Notes: a model not told the origin generated them from the letters alone. A stretch of 64,000 nucleotides of DNA from Oscillospiraceae bacterium (GCA_017458335.1 JAFTFT010000005.1:248001-312000); one strand, 5' to 3'. Positions 8,445 to 19,536 are shown, numbered from the stretch's first letter. Made by a program: numbers and translations.

Positions 8445-9143
8445 GTGTACCTTGCAGGGATGCAGAAGCTCTCGCTCCTGGACTTTCCGGGGGTCGTGGC
8501 CTGTACGCTGTTTACACCCGGATGCAACTTCCGCTGCCCCTGGTGCCACAACGCGAGTTTGGTTCTGCCGGAGCAGTTTCCGGCGGAGCTTCCGGATCCG
8601 GAAGAAGTCCTTGCCTTCCTGAAGAAGCGGCAGGGCATTCTGGACGGCGTGTGCATCACCGGGGGAGAACCGCTTCTGCATGCGGAGATCCCGGACTTTA
8701 TCCGGAGGCTGAAGGAGCTGGGCTATCGGGTCAAGCTTGACACCAACGGAAGTTTTCCCGAACGCCTCAGAGCTCTGGCGGAGGAAAAGCTGGTCGACTA
8801 TGTGGCGATGGACATCAAGAACGGCCCGTCCCATTATGCCGAGACCATCGGGCTTCCGCAGTACCGGATGGAAGCGGTGGAGGAATCGAAGAATTATCTG
8901 CTGACAGAACCGGTTCCGTATGAGTTCCGCACGACCGTGGTGCGGGGCCTGCATACGGAAGAGAGCCTGCTGGAGGCGGCGGAGTGGATCCGCGGCGCGA
9001 AGGCCTGGTATCTGCAGCAGTTCCGTGATTCCGGTGCGCTGATCCACGGCGACGGACTCAGCGCGTTTTCCGAGGAGGAGATGCAGCAGCTCCTCCGTGC
9101 GGTACAGGAAAAGCTGCCCGCGGCAAAGCTCCGCGGATTATAA
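8445..9143 (+). CDS. nrdG: Anaerobic ribonucleotide reductase activating radical-SAM protein (NrdG2 type)
   Basis: About 232 residues from GTG 8445, which is ten bases after GGAGG; another GTG at 8436 sits too close to the same Shine-Dalgarno. The opening LAGMQKLSLLDFPG and the radical-SAM triad CNFRCPWC identify the NrdG2 subgroup. The SAM-binding GGEP motif (ITGGEPLL) and DTNGSFP strand follow. It uses a 4Fe-4S cluster and S-adenosylmethionine to put the glycyl radical on NrdD, encoded 34 bases downstream in the same operon. The gene precedes nrdD, the reverse of the E. coli order. Confidence 0.93.
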   Translation: MYLAGMQKLSLLDFPGVVACTLFTPGCNFRCPWCHNASLVLPEQFPAELPDPEEVLAFLKKRQGILDGVCITGGEPLLHAEIPDFIRRLKELGYRVKLDTNGSFPERLRALAEEKLVDYVAMDIKNGPSHYAETIGLPQYRMEAVEESKNYLLTEPVPYEFRTTVVRGLHTEESLLEAAEWIRGAKAWYLQQFRDSGALIHGDGLSAFSEEEMQQLLRAVQEKLPAAKLRGL

Positions 9144-9177
9144 TCGTTCATTGTGAGGATCATCAGGAGGAAGAGAC

Positions 9178-11553
9178 ATGTATAACGTAGTCAAGCGGGA
9201 CGGACAGATCGTCAGCTTCGATATCAGCAAGATTGTATCCGCCATCAAGAAGGCGTTTGAGGCCACGGACACCGATTACACCGAGAGCGTGATCGATTTT
9301 CTGGCCCTGAAGGTGACGGCGGATTTCCAGCCGAAGATCAAGGACGGCCTGATCACGGTGGAGGATATTCAGGACAGCGCGGAAGCGGTGCTGTCGCGCG
9401 CGGGCTACGAAGCGGTGGGCAAGGCCTATATTCTTTACCGCAAACAGCGCGAGAAAATGCGCAACCTCAAGAACACCTACCTCGACTACAAGGAGACCGT
9501 CAACAAGTACCTGAACGTCTCTGACTGGCGCGTGAAGGAAAACTCCACCGTTACCTATTCCGTCGGCGGCCTGATCCTCTCCAACTCCGGCGCGGTCACG
9601 GCCAACTACTGGCTGAGCGAGGTCTATGACCAGGAGATCGCGGATGCGCACCGCAACTGCGACCTGCACCTGCACGACCTGAGCATGCTGACCGGCTATT
9701 GCGCGGGCTGGAGCCTGAAGCAGCTGATCACCGAAGGCCTCGGCATTCCCGGCAAGATCAACTCCGCTCCCGCAAGCCATCTCTCCACTCTCTGCAACCA
9801 GATGGTGAACTTCCTCGGTATCATGCAGAACGAGTGGGCCGGCGCACAGGCCTTCTCCTCCTTTGACACCTACCTCGCGCCCTTTGTGAAGGTGGACAAG
9901 CTGAAATACTCCGATGTCAAGCAGTGCATCCAGAGCTTCATCTTCGGCGTCAACACGCCGTCACGCTGGGGTTCTCAGGCGCCGTTTACGAACATCACGC
10001 TGGACTGGACCGTTCCGGCGGACCTGAAGGATCTGCCCGCCATCGTCGGCGGAAAGGAAATGGACTTCACCTACGGCGACTGCAAGCCGGAGATGGATCT
10101 GGTGAACAAGGCCTTTATCGAGCTGATGATCGAGGGCGACCGCAACGGCCGCGGCTTCCAGTATCCGATCCCGACCTACTCCATCACCCGCGACTTCGAC
10201 TGGTCCCCCACGGAGAACAACAAGCTACTCTTCGAGATGACGGCCAAGTACGGCACGCCTTACTTCTCCAACTACATCAACTCCGATATGGAGCCCTCCG
10301 ATGTGCGGTCGATGTGCTGCCGTCTGCGTCTGGACCTGCGTGAGCTGCGCAAAAAGTCCGGCGGTTTCTTCGGCTCCGGAGAGAGCACCGGCTCCATCGG
10401 CGTCGTGACGTTGAACATGCCGCGTCTGGCCTATCTTGCCACCGATGAGAAGGACTTCTATGCCCGCCTGGACAAGCTGATGGATATCGCGGCCCGCTCT
10501 CTGAAGATCAAGCGCGACGTCATCACAAAGCTCCTCGACGAGGGCCTCTACCCCTACACCAAACACTATCTGGGTACCTTCAACAACCACTTCTCTACCA
10601 TCGGCCTTGTCGGCATGAACGAAGCGGGTCTGAACGCCAAGTGGATCCGCGCGGACATGACCGACCCGAAGTGCCAGAAGTTCTCCCGCGAAGTTCTCGA
10701 CCACATGCGTGAGCGCCTCAGCGACTATCAGGAACAGTATGGCGACCTGTACAACCTCGAAGCCACCCCGGCGGAATCCACCGCCTACCGTCTGGCCAAG
10801 CACGACGTCGAGACCTATCCCGACATCATCACCGCCGCGGAACCGGGCGGAACCCCGTATTATACCAACAGCTCCCATCTGCCGGTGGGCTATACGGAGG
10901 ATGTCTTCGCCGCGCTGGACGTGCAGGATGAGCTGCAGACCCGCTATACCTCCGGCACCGTCTTCCACGCCTTCCTGGGCGAGAAGCTGCCCGACTGGCA
11001 GGCCGCGGCAAGCCTGGTCCGCAAGATCGCCGAGAATTACCGCCTCCCGTACTACACGCTTTCTCCGACCTACTCCGTCTGCAAGACGCACGGCTACCTG
11101 ACCGGCGAGCACTTCACCTGCCCGATCTGCGGGGAAAAGGCCGAGGTCTACAGCCGCATTACCGGCTACTATCGCCCGGTGCAGAACTGGAACGCCGGCA
11201 AGACCCAGGAGTTCAAGGAGCGCCGCGAATATGTGATTGCAAACTCCCTCCTGAAGCATGTGGGACCCGTTCCGCTGGAGAGCACGACGGAAGAGAACGC
11301 GCAGCAGGATGCGCCGAAGGCAGAGCAGACGGGCGACCCGATCCTCTTCGTTTCCGCGACCTGCCCCAACTGCAAAATCGCCATGAGTTTCATGGACAAG
11401 ATGGGCTTCTCCTATCGGAAGGTCCTGGCCACGGAAGAGCCGGAGCTGGCCAAATCCTACGGCGTGCGGCAGGCGCCCACGCTGGTGCTTCCGGACGGCA
11501 GCAAGTATGCCGGCGCCGGCGCCATCAAGACATACGTCAGCAAAACAGCCTGA
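9178..11553 (+). CDS. nrdD: Anaerobic ribonucleoside-triphosphate reductase with fused C-terminal glutaredoxin-like domain
   Basis: 791 residues. An ATP-cone starts at VVKRDGQIVSFD (residues 4-15). The catalytic barrel follows. Near residue 641 is a zinc site that reads C-x2-H and then C-x2-C (VCKTHGYL, CPICG), so one of the usual four cysteines is His. The glycyl-radical loop is RITGYYRPVQNW (about 660-671). After residue about 715 comes an extra thioredoxin-fold domain with a CPNC redox motif and a cis-proline (QAPTLVLPDG). The enzyme makes dNTPs without oxygen. The fused domain plus trxB immediately downstream suggests electrons from thioredoxin reductase rather than formate; that is inference. 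Confidence 0.95.
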   Translation: MYNVVKRDGQIVSFDISKIVSAIKKAFEATDTDYTESVIDFLALKVTADFQPKIKDGLITVEDIQDSAEAVLSRAGYEAVGKAYILYRKQREKMRNLKNTYLDYKETVNKYLNVSDWRVKENSTVTYSVGGLILSNSGAVTANYWLSEVYDQEIADAHRNCDLHLHDLSMLTGYCAGWSLKQLITEGLGIPGKINSAPASHLSTLCNQMVNFLGIMQNEWAGAQAFSSFDTYLAPFVKVDKLKYSDVKQCIQSFIFGVNTPSRWGSQAPFTNITLDWTVPADLKDLPAIVGGKEMDFTYGDCKPEMDLVNKAFIELMIEGDRNGRGFQYPIPTYSITRDFDWSPTENNKLLFEMTAKYGTPYFSNYINSDMEPSDVRSMCCRLRLDLRELRKKSGGFFGSGESTGSIGVVTLNMPRLAYLATDEKDFYARLDKLMDIAARSLKIKRDVITKLLDEGLYPYTKHYLGTFNNHFSTIGLVGMNEAGLNAKWIRADMTDPKCQKFSREVLDHMRERLSDYQEQYGDLYNLEATPAESTAYRLAKHDVETYPDIITAAEPGGTPYYTNSSHLPVGYTEDVFAALDVQDELQTRYTSGTVFHAFLGEKLPDWQAAASLVRKIAENYRLPYYTLSPTYSVCKTHGYLTGEHFTCPICGEKAEVYSRITGYYRPVQNWNAGKTQEFKERREYVIANSLLKHVGPVPLESTTEENAQQDAPKAEQTGDPILFVSATCPNCKIAMSFMDKMGFSYRKVLATEEPELAKSYGVRQAPTLVLPDGSKYAGAGAIKTYVSKTA

Positions 11554-11591
11554 AAAGACGGAAGCGAAATCCCGGTAACTGAATGAAACAT

Positions 11592-11627
11592 CGAACAGCG
11601 TATGGAATAACCGCCATACGCTGTTCG
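11592..11627 (+). repeat. Perfect 14-bp inverted repeat between nrdD and trxB
   Basis: CGAACAGCGTATGG and its exact complement are separated by eight bases. There is no T-run after the stem, so it is more likely an RNA processing or stability element, or a leaky terminator, than a strong intrinsic terminator. Confidence 0.6.
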
Positions 11628-11656
11628 TGAATGGGAAGAGGATACAGGAGGAAGAC

Positions 11657-12559
11657 ATGTACGATATCATCATCATCGGCGGGGGACCGGCGGGACTGAC
11701 CGCCGCGGTATATGCCCGGCGCGCGGGCAAATCCGTTCTGGTCCTGGAAAAGGACGCCCTGGGCGGGCAGATCACCTGGTCTCCCAGGGTGGAGAACTAT
11801 CCGGCAATCCCGTCTGTCAGCGGCATGGATCTGGGAAACCTCATGGCGGAACAGGCGATGGAGCAGGGCGCAGAGGTCGAGATCGACGAGGTCGTAGAGA
11901 TCCGCGACTGTGTTGACCATAAGCTGGTGTGCTGCGCCTTCGGGACAGAATATGAGGGCAAGGCCGTAATTCTGGCCACCGGGGCGAAGCCGCGTACGCT
12001 GGGAATCCCGCGGGAGGAAGAACTCGTCGGGTGCGGCGTCGGCTACTGCGCCGTGTGTGACGGAGCCTTCTTCAAGGACCAGATCGTCGCGGTGAACGGC
12101 GGCGGGAACAGCGCCCTTCAGGATGCGCTTCTGCTCAGCGAGACTTGCAGCCGGGTCTATCTGATCCACCGGAGAGACCGTTTCCGCGGAGAAGAAAAGC
12201 TTGTCGAAGCGCTGCGGAGCAAGAAGAACGTGGAATTCGTCCTCAATGCTGCCGTCACGGAGCTGCTGGGCGAAGAGGAACTGAAGGGCATCGTGGTCGA
12301 GCAGGACGGAGAGCGGAGATGGATCGAGCTCAGCGGGCTTTTCGTTGCCATCGGACATGAGCCGGACAACAAGGCCTTCCGGAATGTGGTGAAGCTGGAC
12401 GCGGGCGGTTATGTCAGCGCGGGAGAGGACTGCATGACCGGTACGGCGGGCGTCTTTGTCGCCGGAGATTGCCGCGGCAAGAAAATCCGCCAGGTCACCA
12501 CCGCCGTGGCCGACGGGGCTGTGGCGGCGCTGGCGGCCTGTGCCTGGCTGGAGGGCTGA
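11657..12559 (+). CDS. trxB: Thioredoxin reductase (FAD/NADPH)
   Basis: 300 residues from ATG 11657, preceded by CAGGAGG; an upstream ATG at 11627 adds ten unlikely residues. The FAD-binding GGGPAGLTAAVYARRAG is at the N-terminus, the redox pair is in YCAVCDGAFF (near residues 133-142), the NADPH-binding GGGNSALQDALLL follows, and the C-terminal FAD motif is FVAGDCRGKKIRQVTTAV. It passes electrons from NADPH to thioredoxin-fold disulfides. Its position 100 bases after NrdD with its own CPNC domain suggests that domain as a substrate. Confidence 0.94.
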   Translation: MYDIIIIGGGPAGLTAAVYARRAGKSVLVLEKDALGGQITWSPRVENYPAIPSVSGMDLGNLMAEQAMEQGAEVEIDEVVEIRDCVDHKLVCCAFGTEYEGKAVILATGAKPRTLGIPREEELVGCGVGYCAVCDGAFFKDQIVAVNGGGNSALQDALLLSETCSRVYLIHRRDRFRGEEKLVEALRSKKNVEFVLNAAVTELLGEEELKGIVVEQDGERRWIELSGLFVAIGHEPDNKAFRNVVKLDAGGYVSAGEDCMTGTAGVFVAGDCRGKKIRQVTTAVADGAVAALAACAWLEG

Positions 12560-12587
12560 GGCATCAAAACTATTTCACAGATTCCTC

Positions 12588-12616
12588 TTGACAGACGGAA
12601 GCTTTAGCACTATAAT
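12588..12616 (+). promoter_or_regulatory. Probable promoter of the T-box leader and trpB2
   Basis: TTGACA at 12588-12593 and TATAAT at 12611-12616 with exactly 17 bases between: a consensus sigma-A promoter. Confidence 0.85.
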
Positions 12617-12622
12617 ACGTTA

Positions 12623-12890
12623 AACCGTTGAAGAAGAGTGAGTAAGCGGTGCGAGTGCTTCTTCAGAGAGCTGCCGGGTGGTGCAAGGCAGTGAAGCGCG
12701 CATGGCTGAATGGACTTCCGAGGGCAAGCAGAAACGGCACTGCCGGAGTATGGGAGACGGGCCGACCTTCCGTCACAGAGGTCAGCATATGACAGTATGC
12801 GTAAGTGGGTGCGCGTCGCGTACCAAGCCGGGTGGCACCGCAGGATAGTTCGTCCTGTCCCAGCAAAGCTCTGGGGCAGGGCTTTTTTCT
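12623..12890 (+). ncRNA. T-box leader (tRNA-Trp specific)
   Basis: The roughly 320-base gap between trxB and trpB2 is filled by a T-box element. The specifier region contains GAATGGACT, giving UGG (12711-12713), the tryptophan codon. The conserved T-box sequence AGCCGGGTGGCACCGC is at 12826-12841; its UGGC bulge would pair with a tRNA ending GCCA, fitting the G discriminator of bacterial tRNA-Trp. The terminator arm follows: GTCCTGTCCCAG / CTGGGGCAGGGC (12852-12882) and TTTTTT. Uncharged tRNA-Trp should stabilise the antiterminator and switch on the downstream gene. Confidence 0.93.
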
Positions 12891-12940
12891 GCCCCGAAAT
12901 ACAGGGTGCCCGTCACCCACATCAGAAAGGAGCCTTCCCC

Positions 12941-14314
12941 ATGGCAGAAAAAAAGATCCCCTACAAAATCTATCTCGAAGAAAGCGAGATGCCGCAGAGC
13001 TGGTACAACGTCCGGGCGGATATGAAGAACAAGCCCGCTCCGCTGCTCAATCCCGGTACGCACCAGCCCATGACAGCCGAGGAACTGAGCGGCGTGTTCT
13101 GCGAGGAACTGGTCAAACAGGAGCTGGATAACGAAAACGCCTATATCGAGATCCCGCAGGAAATTCGCGAATTTTATAAGATGTACCGTCCGTCTCCGCT
13201 GGTGCGGGCCTATTGCCTGGAAGAAAAACTGCAGACACCGGCGAAGATCTACTACAAGTTTGAAGGAAACAACACAAGCGGCAGTCATAAGCTCAACTCC
13301 GCCATCGCCCAGGCCTATTATGCCAAGAAGCAGGGCCTGAAGGGCGTTACCACGGAGACCGGCGCCGGCCAGTGGGGCACAGCGCTTTCCATGGCCTGCA
13401 GTTACTTCGGGCTGGACTGCAAGGTGTACATGGTCAAGGTGAGCTATGAACAGAAGCCTTTCCGCCGTGAAGTGATGCGCACCTACGGCGCATCGGTGGT
13501 GCCTTCTCCGTCAGAGACCACCCAGGTCGGGCGGAAGATCCTGGCGGCGCACCCGGGTACCACGGGCTCGCTCGGCTGCGCCATCTCCGAAGCGGTGGAA
13601 GTGGCGGTGTCGAATCCCGGCTACCGCTACGTCCTTGGCAGTGTGCTCAACCAGGTGCTTCTGCACCAGTCTGTGATCGGCCTGGAGACCAAGGCCGCGC
13701 TGGACAAGTACGGCATCAGACCGGACATGATCATCGGCTGCGCCGGCGGCGGATCCAACCTGGGCGGACTGATCGCGCCCTTTGTGGGCGAGAAGCTGCG
13801 CGGGGAAGCGGATTATGAGATCGTTGCGGTGGAACCGGCCTCCTGCCCGAGCTTCACACGGGGCGTGTATGCCTATGACTTCTGCGACACCGGAATGGTC
13901 TGCCCGCTGGCAAAGATGTACACCCTGGGCAGCGACTTCATTCCCGCGCCGAACCATGCGGGCGGCCTGCGTTATCACGGCATGAGCCCGGTGCTTTCCC
14001 AGCTCTACGACGACGGCCTGATGAAGGCGGTTTCCGTCCCTCAGACGGCGGTCTTCGAAGCGGCGGAAGAATTCGCAAGGGTGGAAGGCATCCTGCCTGC
14101 TCCGGAGAGTTCCCATGCGATCCGCGTCGCCATCGACGAGGCGAAGCGCTGCAGGGAGACCGGCGAGGAGAAGACCATTGTCTTCGGCCTCACCGGAACC
14201 GGATACTTCGACATGGTGGCCTATGAGAAGTTCCACGACGGGAAGATGGACGATTATATCCCCACCGATGAGGAACTGGCCGCCTACCGCGCAAAGCTGC
14301 CCAAGGTCGACTGA
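12941..14314 (+). CDS. trpB: TrpB2-type tryptophan synthase beta-like protein
   Basis: 457 residues from ATG 12941 (AGAAAGGAG upstream). The length and the N-terminus, including MPQSWYNVRADM, fit the TrpB2 subgroup (TIGR01415), longer than TrpB1 (about 400). The PLP lysine is in NNTSGSHKLNSA, and the phosphate-binding loop is CAGGGSNLGG. It condenses indole with L-serine, or O-phosphoserine in some homologues, to tryptophan. No trpA or other trp gene is adjacent, so it probably salvages indole or acts alone. The T-box leader ties expression to tryptophan starvation. Confidence 0.93.
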   Translation: MAEKKIPYKIYLEESEMPQSWYNVRADMKNKPAPLLNPGTHQPMTAEELSGVFCEELVKQELDNENAYIEIPQEIREFYKMYRPSPLVRAYCLEEKLQTPAKIYYKFEGNNTSGSHKLNSAIAQAYYAKKQGLKGVTTETGAGQWGTALSMACSYFGLDCKVYMVKVSYEQKPFRREVMRTYGASVVPSPSETTQVGRKILAAHPGTTGSLGCAISEAVEVAVSNPGYRYVLGSVLNQVLLHQSVIGLETKAALDKYGIRPDMIIGCAGGGSNLGGLIAPFVGEKLRGEADYEIVAVEPASCPSFTRGVYAYDFCDTGMVCPLAKMYTLGSDFIPAPNHAGGLRYHGMSPVLSQLYDDGLMKAVSVPQTAVFEAAEEFARVEGILPAPESSHAIRVAIDEAKRCRETGEEKTIVFGLTGTGYFDMVAYEKFHDGKMDDYIPTDEELAAYRAKLPKVD

Positions 14315-14354
14315 CTCTGAACCAGAGGTCAACCGAAATACGCGATAACGCCAA

Positions 14355-14387
14355 AGCGGCGGGGAGCGATCCCCGCCGCTTCCTCTT
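14355..14387 (+). terminator. Terminator of trpB2
   Basis: AGCGGCGGGGA / TCCCCGCCGCT stem with a short loop, then TCCTCTT, about 40 bases after the stop codon. Confidence 0.7.
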
Positions 14388-14479
14388 ACGGCCGGAAGAT
14401 GAAATACCAAAACGATATTCCGACGATATCCCGCACGTATCATACGCACCTCCGGTGCGAAAAAACCGCCGGATTCGTC

Positions 14480-14508
14480 TTGACAAAGCGGGCACCAAAG
14501 CGTAAGAT
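14480..14508 (+). promoter_or_regulatory. Probable promoter of glnN
   Basis: TTGACA at 14480-14485 and TAAGAT at 14503-14508, spacer 17. Confidence 0.75.
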
Positions 14509-14516
14509 ACGCGCAT

Positions 14517-14569
14517 ATTGGGAGACGGAGACAGCGCGAAGATGCTTTAGCAGGCCGATGTTTCCCAAT
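14517..14569 (+). promoter_or_regulatory. Structured 5' leader of glnN, unidentified
   Basis: The transcript should begin near 14515. Its first 53 bases are closed by ATTGGGA (14517-14523) pairing with TCCCAAT (14563-14569), enclosing a purine-rich interior with a small GATGCTTTAGCA-like loop. It ends 28 bases before the glnN start and has no T-run, so it is not a plain terminator. I cannot match it to a known riboswitch; it may be an RNA-stability element or protein-binding site. Confidence 0.4.
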
Positions 14570-14596
14570 TAGAAAAACACGTTTGGAGGAATGATC

Positions 14597-16687
<2,091 letters not shown>

Positions 16688-16708
16688 GAATCAGAATAAT
16701 TCAGTTTA

Positions 16709-16740
16709 GCCCCCGCTGCGGAACTTGGCGCAGCGGGGGC
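16709..16740 (+). terminator. Probable terminator of glnN
   Basis: Perfect 12-bp stem GCCCCCGCTGCG / CGCAGCGGGGGC with an eight-base loop, 21 bases after the stop; the T-run is absent, so efficiency is uncertain. Confidence 0.6.
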
Positions 16741-16830
16741 GTACTGCTGCCTGAGGAGAGAAAAGAACGCCGCCCGGATGCCGGAGATAGTCAGCCGGTT
16801 AAGCCCTCGTGAAATGAAAACAGATTATTC

Positions 16831-16859
16831 TTGCCCAAACAGGAGAAAACCTTTATAAT
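16831..16859 (+). promoter_or_regulatory. Probable promoter of the PP2C phosphatase gene
   Basis: TTGCCC at 16831-16836 and TATAAT at 16854-16859, spacer 17. Confidence 0.65.
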
Positions 16860-16942
16860 AAAACGTCAGAAACCGGTATCATGGGTTGCGAGGAGCGCGG
16901 GCTGAAAAACTCTGCCTGCGGGAGTGCCTGAGGAGAACAGAC

Positions 16943-18604
16943 ATGAGATTGAACAATAAAATCAGTAAGAGCATTGCGTTTCGCAGCATCCTGATCATTG
17001 TGACGCTGCTGATTGTCTATTCGGCGGTCTCAGGCATCATGGGATACCGCGCCACCAGCCAGTCGCTCTATGACCAGTATACCGAGGACGCGTTTCAGGT
17101 TGCAAACGCGGCTGCATTTGTCATCGACGGAGATTCGCTTGATGAAATGATAGAGGGCGGCGAGGACAGCCCTCTTTACCGCGAGACCTGGCTGCGGCTG
17201 GATCAGCTCTGCAATGCTTTTGATGCGACTTTTGTCTATGTGATTCGGCCGAATCTGCCGGATTACGATAAGATTACCTTTCTCTTTTCCACCGTCCGCT
17301 GGGAGAGCGAGTATACGCCCTATGAACTCGGCTATGTCAGAACCACGACCAATGACGAGTATAAGCTGAAATACCGGAATCTGTATGAGGGAAACTCGGA
17401 TCATGAGCTCCTGCTGCTGAACGACGCAAGCTATAAACGCTCTTCTCACCACATCACCGCCATGGTTCCGGTGAAGGACACGGATCAGCGCACCCAGGCG
17501 ATCATCTGTGTACAGCGGCAGATGGACGAAATCCGTCAGATTCAGATGAGTTATGTGTCCCATATACTCAGAAGACTGCTGATGTTTGCCGCCGTGGAAA
17601 TCATCGGGATTGAGCTTTTTCTGAGCGAACAGCTCATCAAGCCGGTCACGAAGATCACGGAAGAGGCGAGCCGCTTTGCGCGGGAGAATGAAACGGCGGA
17701 GAAGAAGCTGGGCGACAGTATCCGCGGGCAGGATGAAATCGGCGTTCTCGCCCGGTCCATCGACCGGATGGAAGAACAGATCACAGACTATGTGCAGCAC
17801 CTTACCGCGGTCACGGCGGAAAAGGAACGGATCAGCACGGAGCTGAATGTAGCCCGGCAAATCCAGGCTGATATGCTGCCCAGCGTGTTCCCCGCTTTCC
17901 CGGACCATGATGACTTTGACATTTTTGCGAGCATGACTCCGGCGAAGGAGGTCGGCGGCGACTTCTATGACTTCTTCCTTGTGGACGACGACCATCTTGC
18001 CATGGTGATGGCCGATGTTTCGGGAAAGGGTGTGCCCGCGGCACTCTTCATGGTCATCACCAAGACCCTGATCAAAAACCGCGCCCAGATGGGCGACAGC
18101 CCTGCCGATATTCTCTATCATGTCAACAATCAGCTCTGTGACGGAAATGAGAGCGACATGTTTGTCACAGTATGGCTGGCGATCCTCGAGCTCTCCACCG
18201 GAAAGGGCATCGCCGCCAATGCCGGGCATGAACACCCGGTTCTCTGCCGAAAGGACGGCAGGTACGAACTGGTCGTATATCGGCACTCGATGGCGGTGGC
18301 GGCGATGTCGGATATCCCGTTTAAGGAGCACGGTTTTGAGCTTCATCCCGGGGACAGGCTGTTTGTTTATACCGACGGCGTCCCCGAGGCAACGAACATC
18401 AATAATGAGCTTTTCGGTACGGACCGAATGCTGGAAGCGCTGAACCGGAATCCCGAAGCGGCTCCGGAGGAGCAGCTGAAGGCGGTCAGGCAGAGCGTAG
18501 ACGACTTTGTCGGTGAAGCACCACAGTTCGATGACATGACCATGCTCGGCTTCTGCTATTACGGCCCGCAGAGACAGGAGGAGACCGACACGACCGGCGC
18601 ATAA
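16943..18604 (+). CDS. Membrane-bound HAMP/PP2C (SpoIIE-type) serine phosphatase
   Basis: 553 residues from ATG 16943 (TGAGGAG upstream). Order of parts: transmembrane helix near residues 13-35, an extracellular sensing region to about 200, a second helix near 210-228, a HAMP linker (PVTKITEEASRFA to MEEQITDYV), then a PP2C_SIGMA domain from about 310. Metal-binding aspartates sit in GGDFYDFF and MADVSGKGVPA, and near the end in FVYTDGVPEA and FDDMTML. Such RsbU/SpoIIE-like phosphatases usually act on anti-sigma-factor antagonists. No partner gene is adjacent, so its target is unknown. Confidence 0.9.
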   Translation: MRLNNKISKSIAFRSILIIVTLLIVYSAVSGIMGYRATSQSLYDQYTEDAFQVANAAAFVIDGDSLDEMIEGGEDSPLYRETWLRLDQLCNAFDATFVYVIRPNLPDYDKITFLFSTVRWESEYTPYELGYVRTTTNDEYKLKYRNLYEGNSDHELLLLNDASYKRSSHHITAMVPVKDTDQRTQAIICVQRQMDEIRQIQMSYVSHILRRLLMFAAVEIIGIELFLSEQLIKPVTKITEEASRFARENETAEKKLGDSIRGQDEIGVLARSIDRMEEQITDYVQHLTAVTAEKERISTELNVARQIQADMLPSVFPAFPDHDDFDIFASMTPAKEVGGDFYDFFLVDDDHLAMVMADVSGKGVPAALFMVITKTLIKNRAQMGDSPADILYHVNNQLCDGNESDMFVTVWLAILELSTGKGIAANAGHEHPVLCRKDGRYELVVYRHSMAVAAMSDIPFKEHGFELHPGDRLFVYTDGVPEATNINNELFGTDRMLEALNRNPEAAPEEQLKAVRQSVDDFVGEAPQFDDMTMLGFCYYGPQRQEETDTTGA

Positions 18605-18654
18605 GCCCGGACGGACCGCCGGCGCTGATGATGCGGAACAGATCGAATGAACGA

Positions 18655-18685
18655 GAAACCGGCAGGCGCTCGGCCTGCCGGTTTC
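18655..18685 (+). terminator. Probable terminator of the PP2C gene
   Basis: Perfect 13-bp inverted repeat GAAACCGGCAGGC / GCCTGCCGGTTTC with a five-base loop between the phosphatase and the ATP synthase operon; only a short T tract follows. Confidence 0.65.
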
Positions 18686-18792
18686 ACATTCAGGGAACAG
18701 GAATGAGGCGCAGACAGAGACTGCGTAAGTTTCCATCCGCTTCAATTGGGCAACAAATCAGGAAAAATGTTGAACAGAGAATGGAAAAGCTC

Positions 18793-18821
18793 TTTTCAAA
18801 AGACAAAAAATGGTGTATGAT
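18793..18821 (+). promoter_or_regulatory. Possible promoter of the ATP synthase operon
   Basis: TTTTCA at 18793-18798 and TATGAT at 18816-18821, spacer 17, ending 35 bases before atpB. The -35 box is weak. Confidence 0.45.
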
Positions 18822-18855
18822 AAAGCACAATGTGACCCTAAAAGGAGGTGAGTGA

Positions 18856-19536
18856 ATGGAAGAAACCACCCATGCATTATTTTCAATCGGACCACTGGAA
18901 GTTACCGGAGCCGTAACGACAATGTGGGCCATCATTCTTGTTCTTACTGTTCTCAGCTGGCTGGCCACGCGCAATATGAAGGAAGTGCCGGGAAAGTTGC
19001 AGAACATCGCGGAGATGGCGGTAGGAAGCCTGCAGAACTACTTTAACGGCACGTTGGGGACCAGGCTTTGCAAAAAGTATTTCCCGGTGTTCGCGACCTT
19101 CTTCATCTTCATCATCGTCAGCAACTACTCCGGCCTGCTTCCAGGCGCCGGACACCTGAAGGCATTCCATGTGCCGACGGCCAGTCTTTCCGTGACGGCG
19201 GGACTCGCGATTGTTGCGTTCTTCACGACTCATTTTGTCGGGGTGAAGGAGAGAGGCTTCGGGAAATACCTGATCGGAGTCCTCACTTCGATGACGATCC
19301 CGCTGTTTTTCCTGGCGATCATCGAGCAGTTTATCCGTCCGCTGTCGCTGGCACTGCGACTTTACGGCAACCTGTATGGTGAGGAATCGGTCACAGAATA
19401 TCTGTACCGGCTGTTCCCAATCGGTCTGCCGCTGGTGATGAACATCCTGAGCCTGCTGTTCTGCTTTATTCAGGCGCTGGTATTCACCATGCTGATCTCG
19501 ATCTACACGGTCGAGGGAATCGGCGAAGAAGAATAA
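18856..19536 (+). CDS. atpB: ATP synthase Fo subunit a
   Basis: 226 residues. AAAGGAGGTGA gives an ideal Shine-Dalgarno. Hydrophobic segments are spread over the length; the essential arginine of the ion path is in LSLALRLYGNLYGEE, and the C-terminal helix contains FIQALVFTMLISIYT. It forms the two ion half-channels against the c-ring. It is the first gene of the operon a-c-b-(b'/delta/alpha)-gamma-beta-epsilon. No atpI gene precedes it. Confidence 0.95.
   Translation: MEETTHALFSIGPLEVTGAVTTMWAIILVLTVLSWLATRNMKEVPGKLQNIAEMAVGSLQNYFNGTLGTRLCKKYFPVFATFFIFIIVSNYSGLLPGAGHLKAFHVPTASLSVTAGLAIVAFFTTHFVGVKERGFGKYLIGVLTSMTIPLFFLAIIEQFIRPLSLALRLYGNLYGEESVTEYLYRLFPIGLPLVMNILSLLFCFIQALVFTMLISIYTVEGIGEEE

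Noticed and set aside
14517-14569. Glutamine riboswitch in front of glnN
   Set aside because: The sequence does not show the known conserved core and the gene is GSIII of a Firmicute; only a generic structured leader can be claimed.
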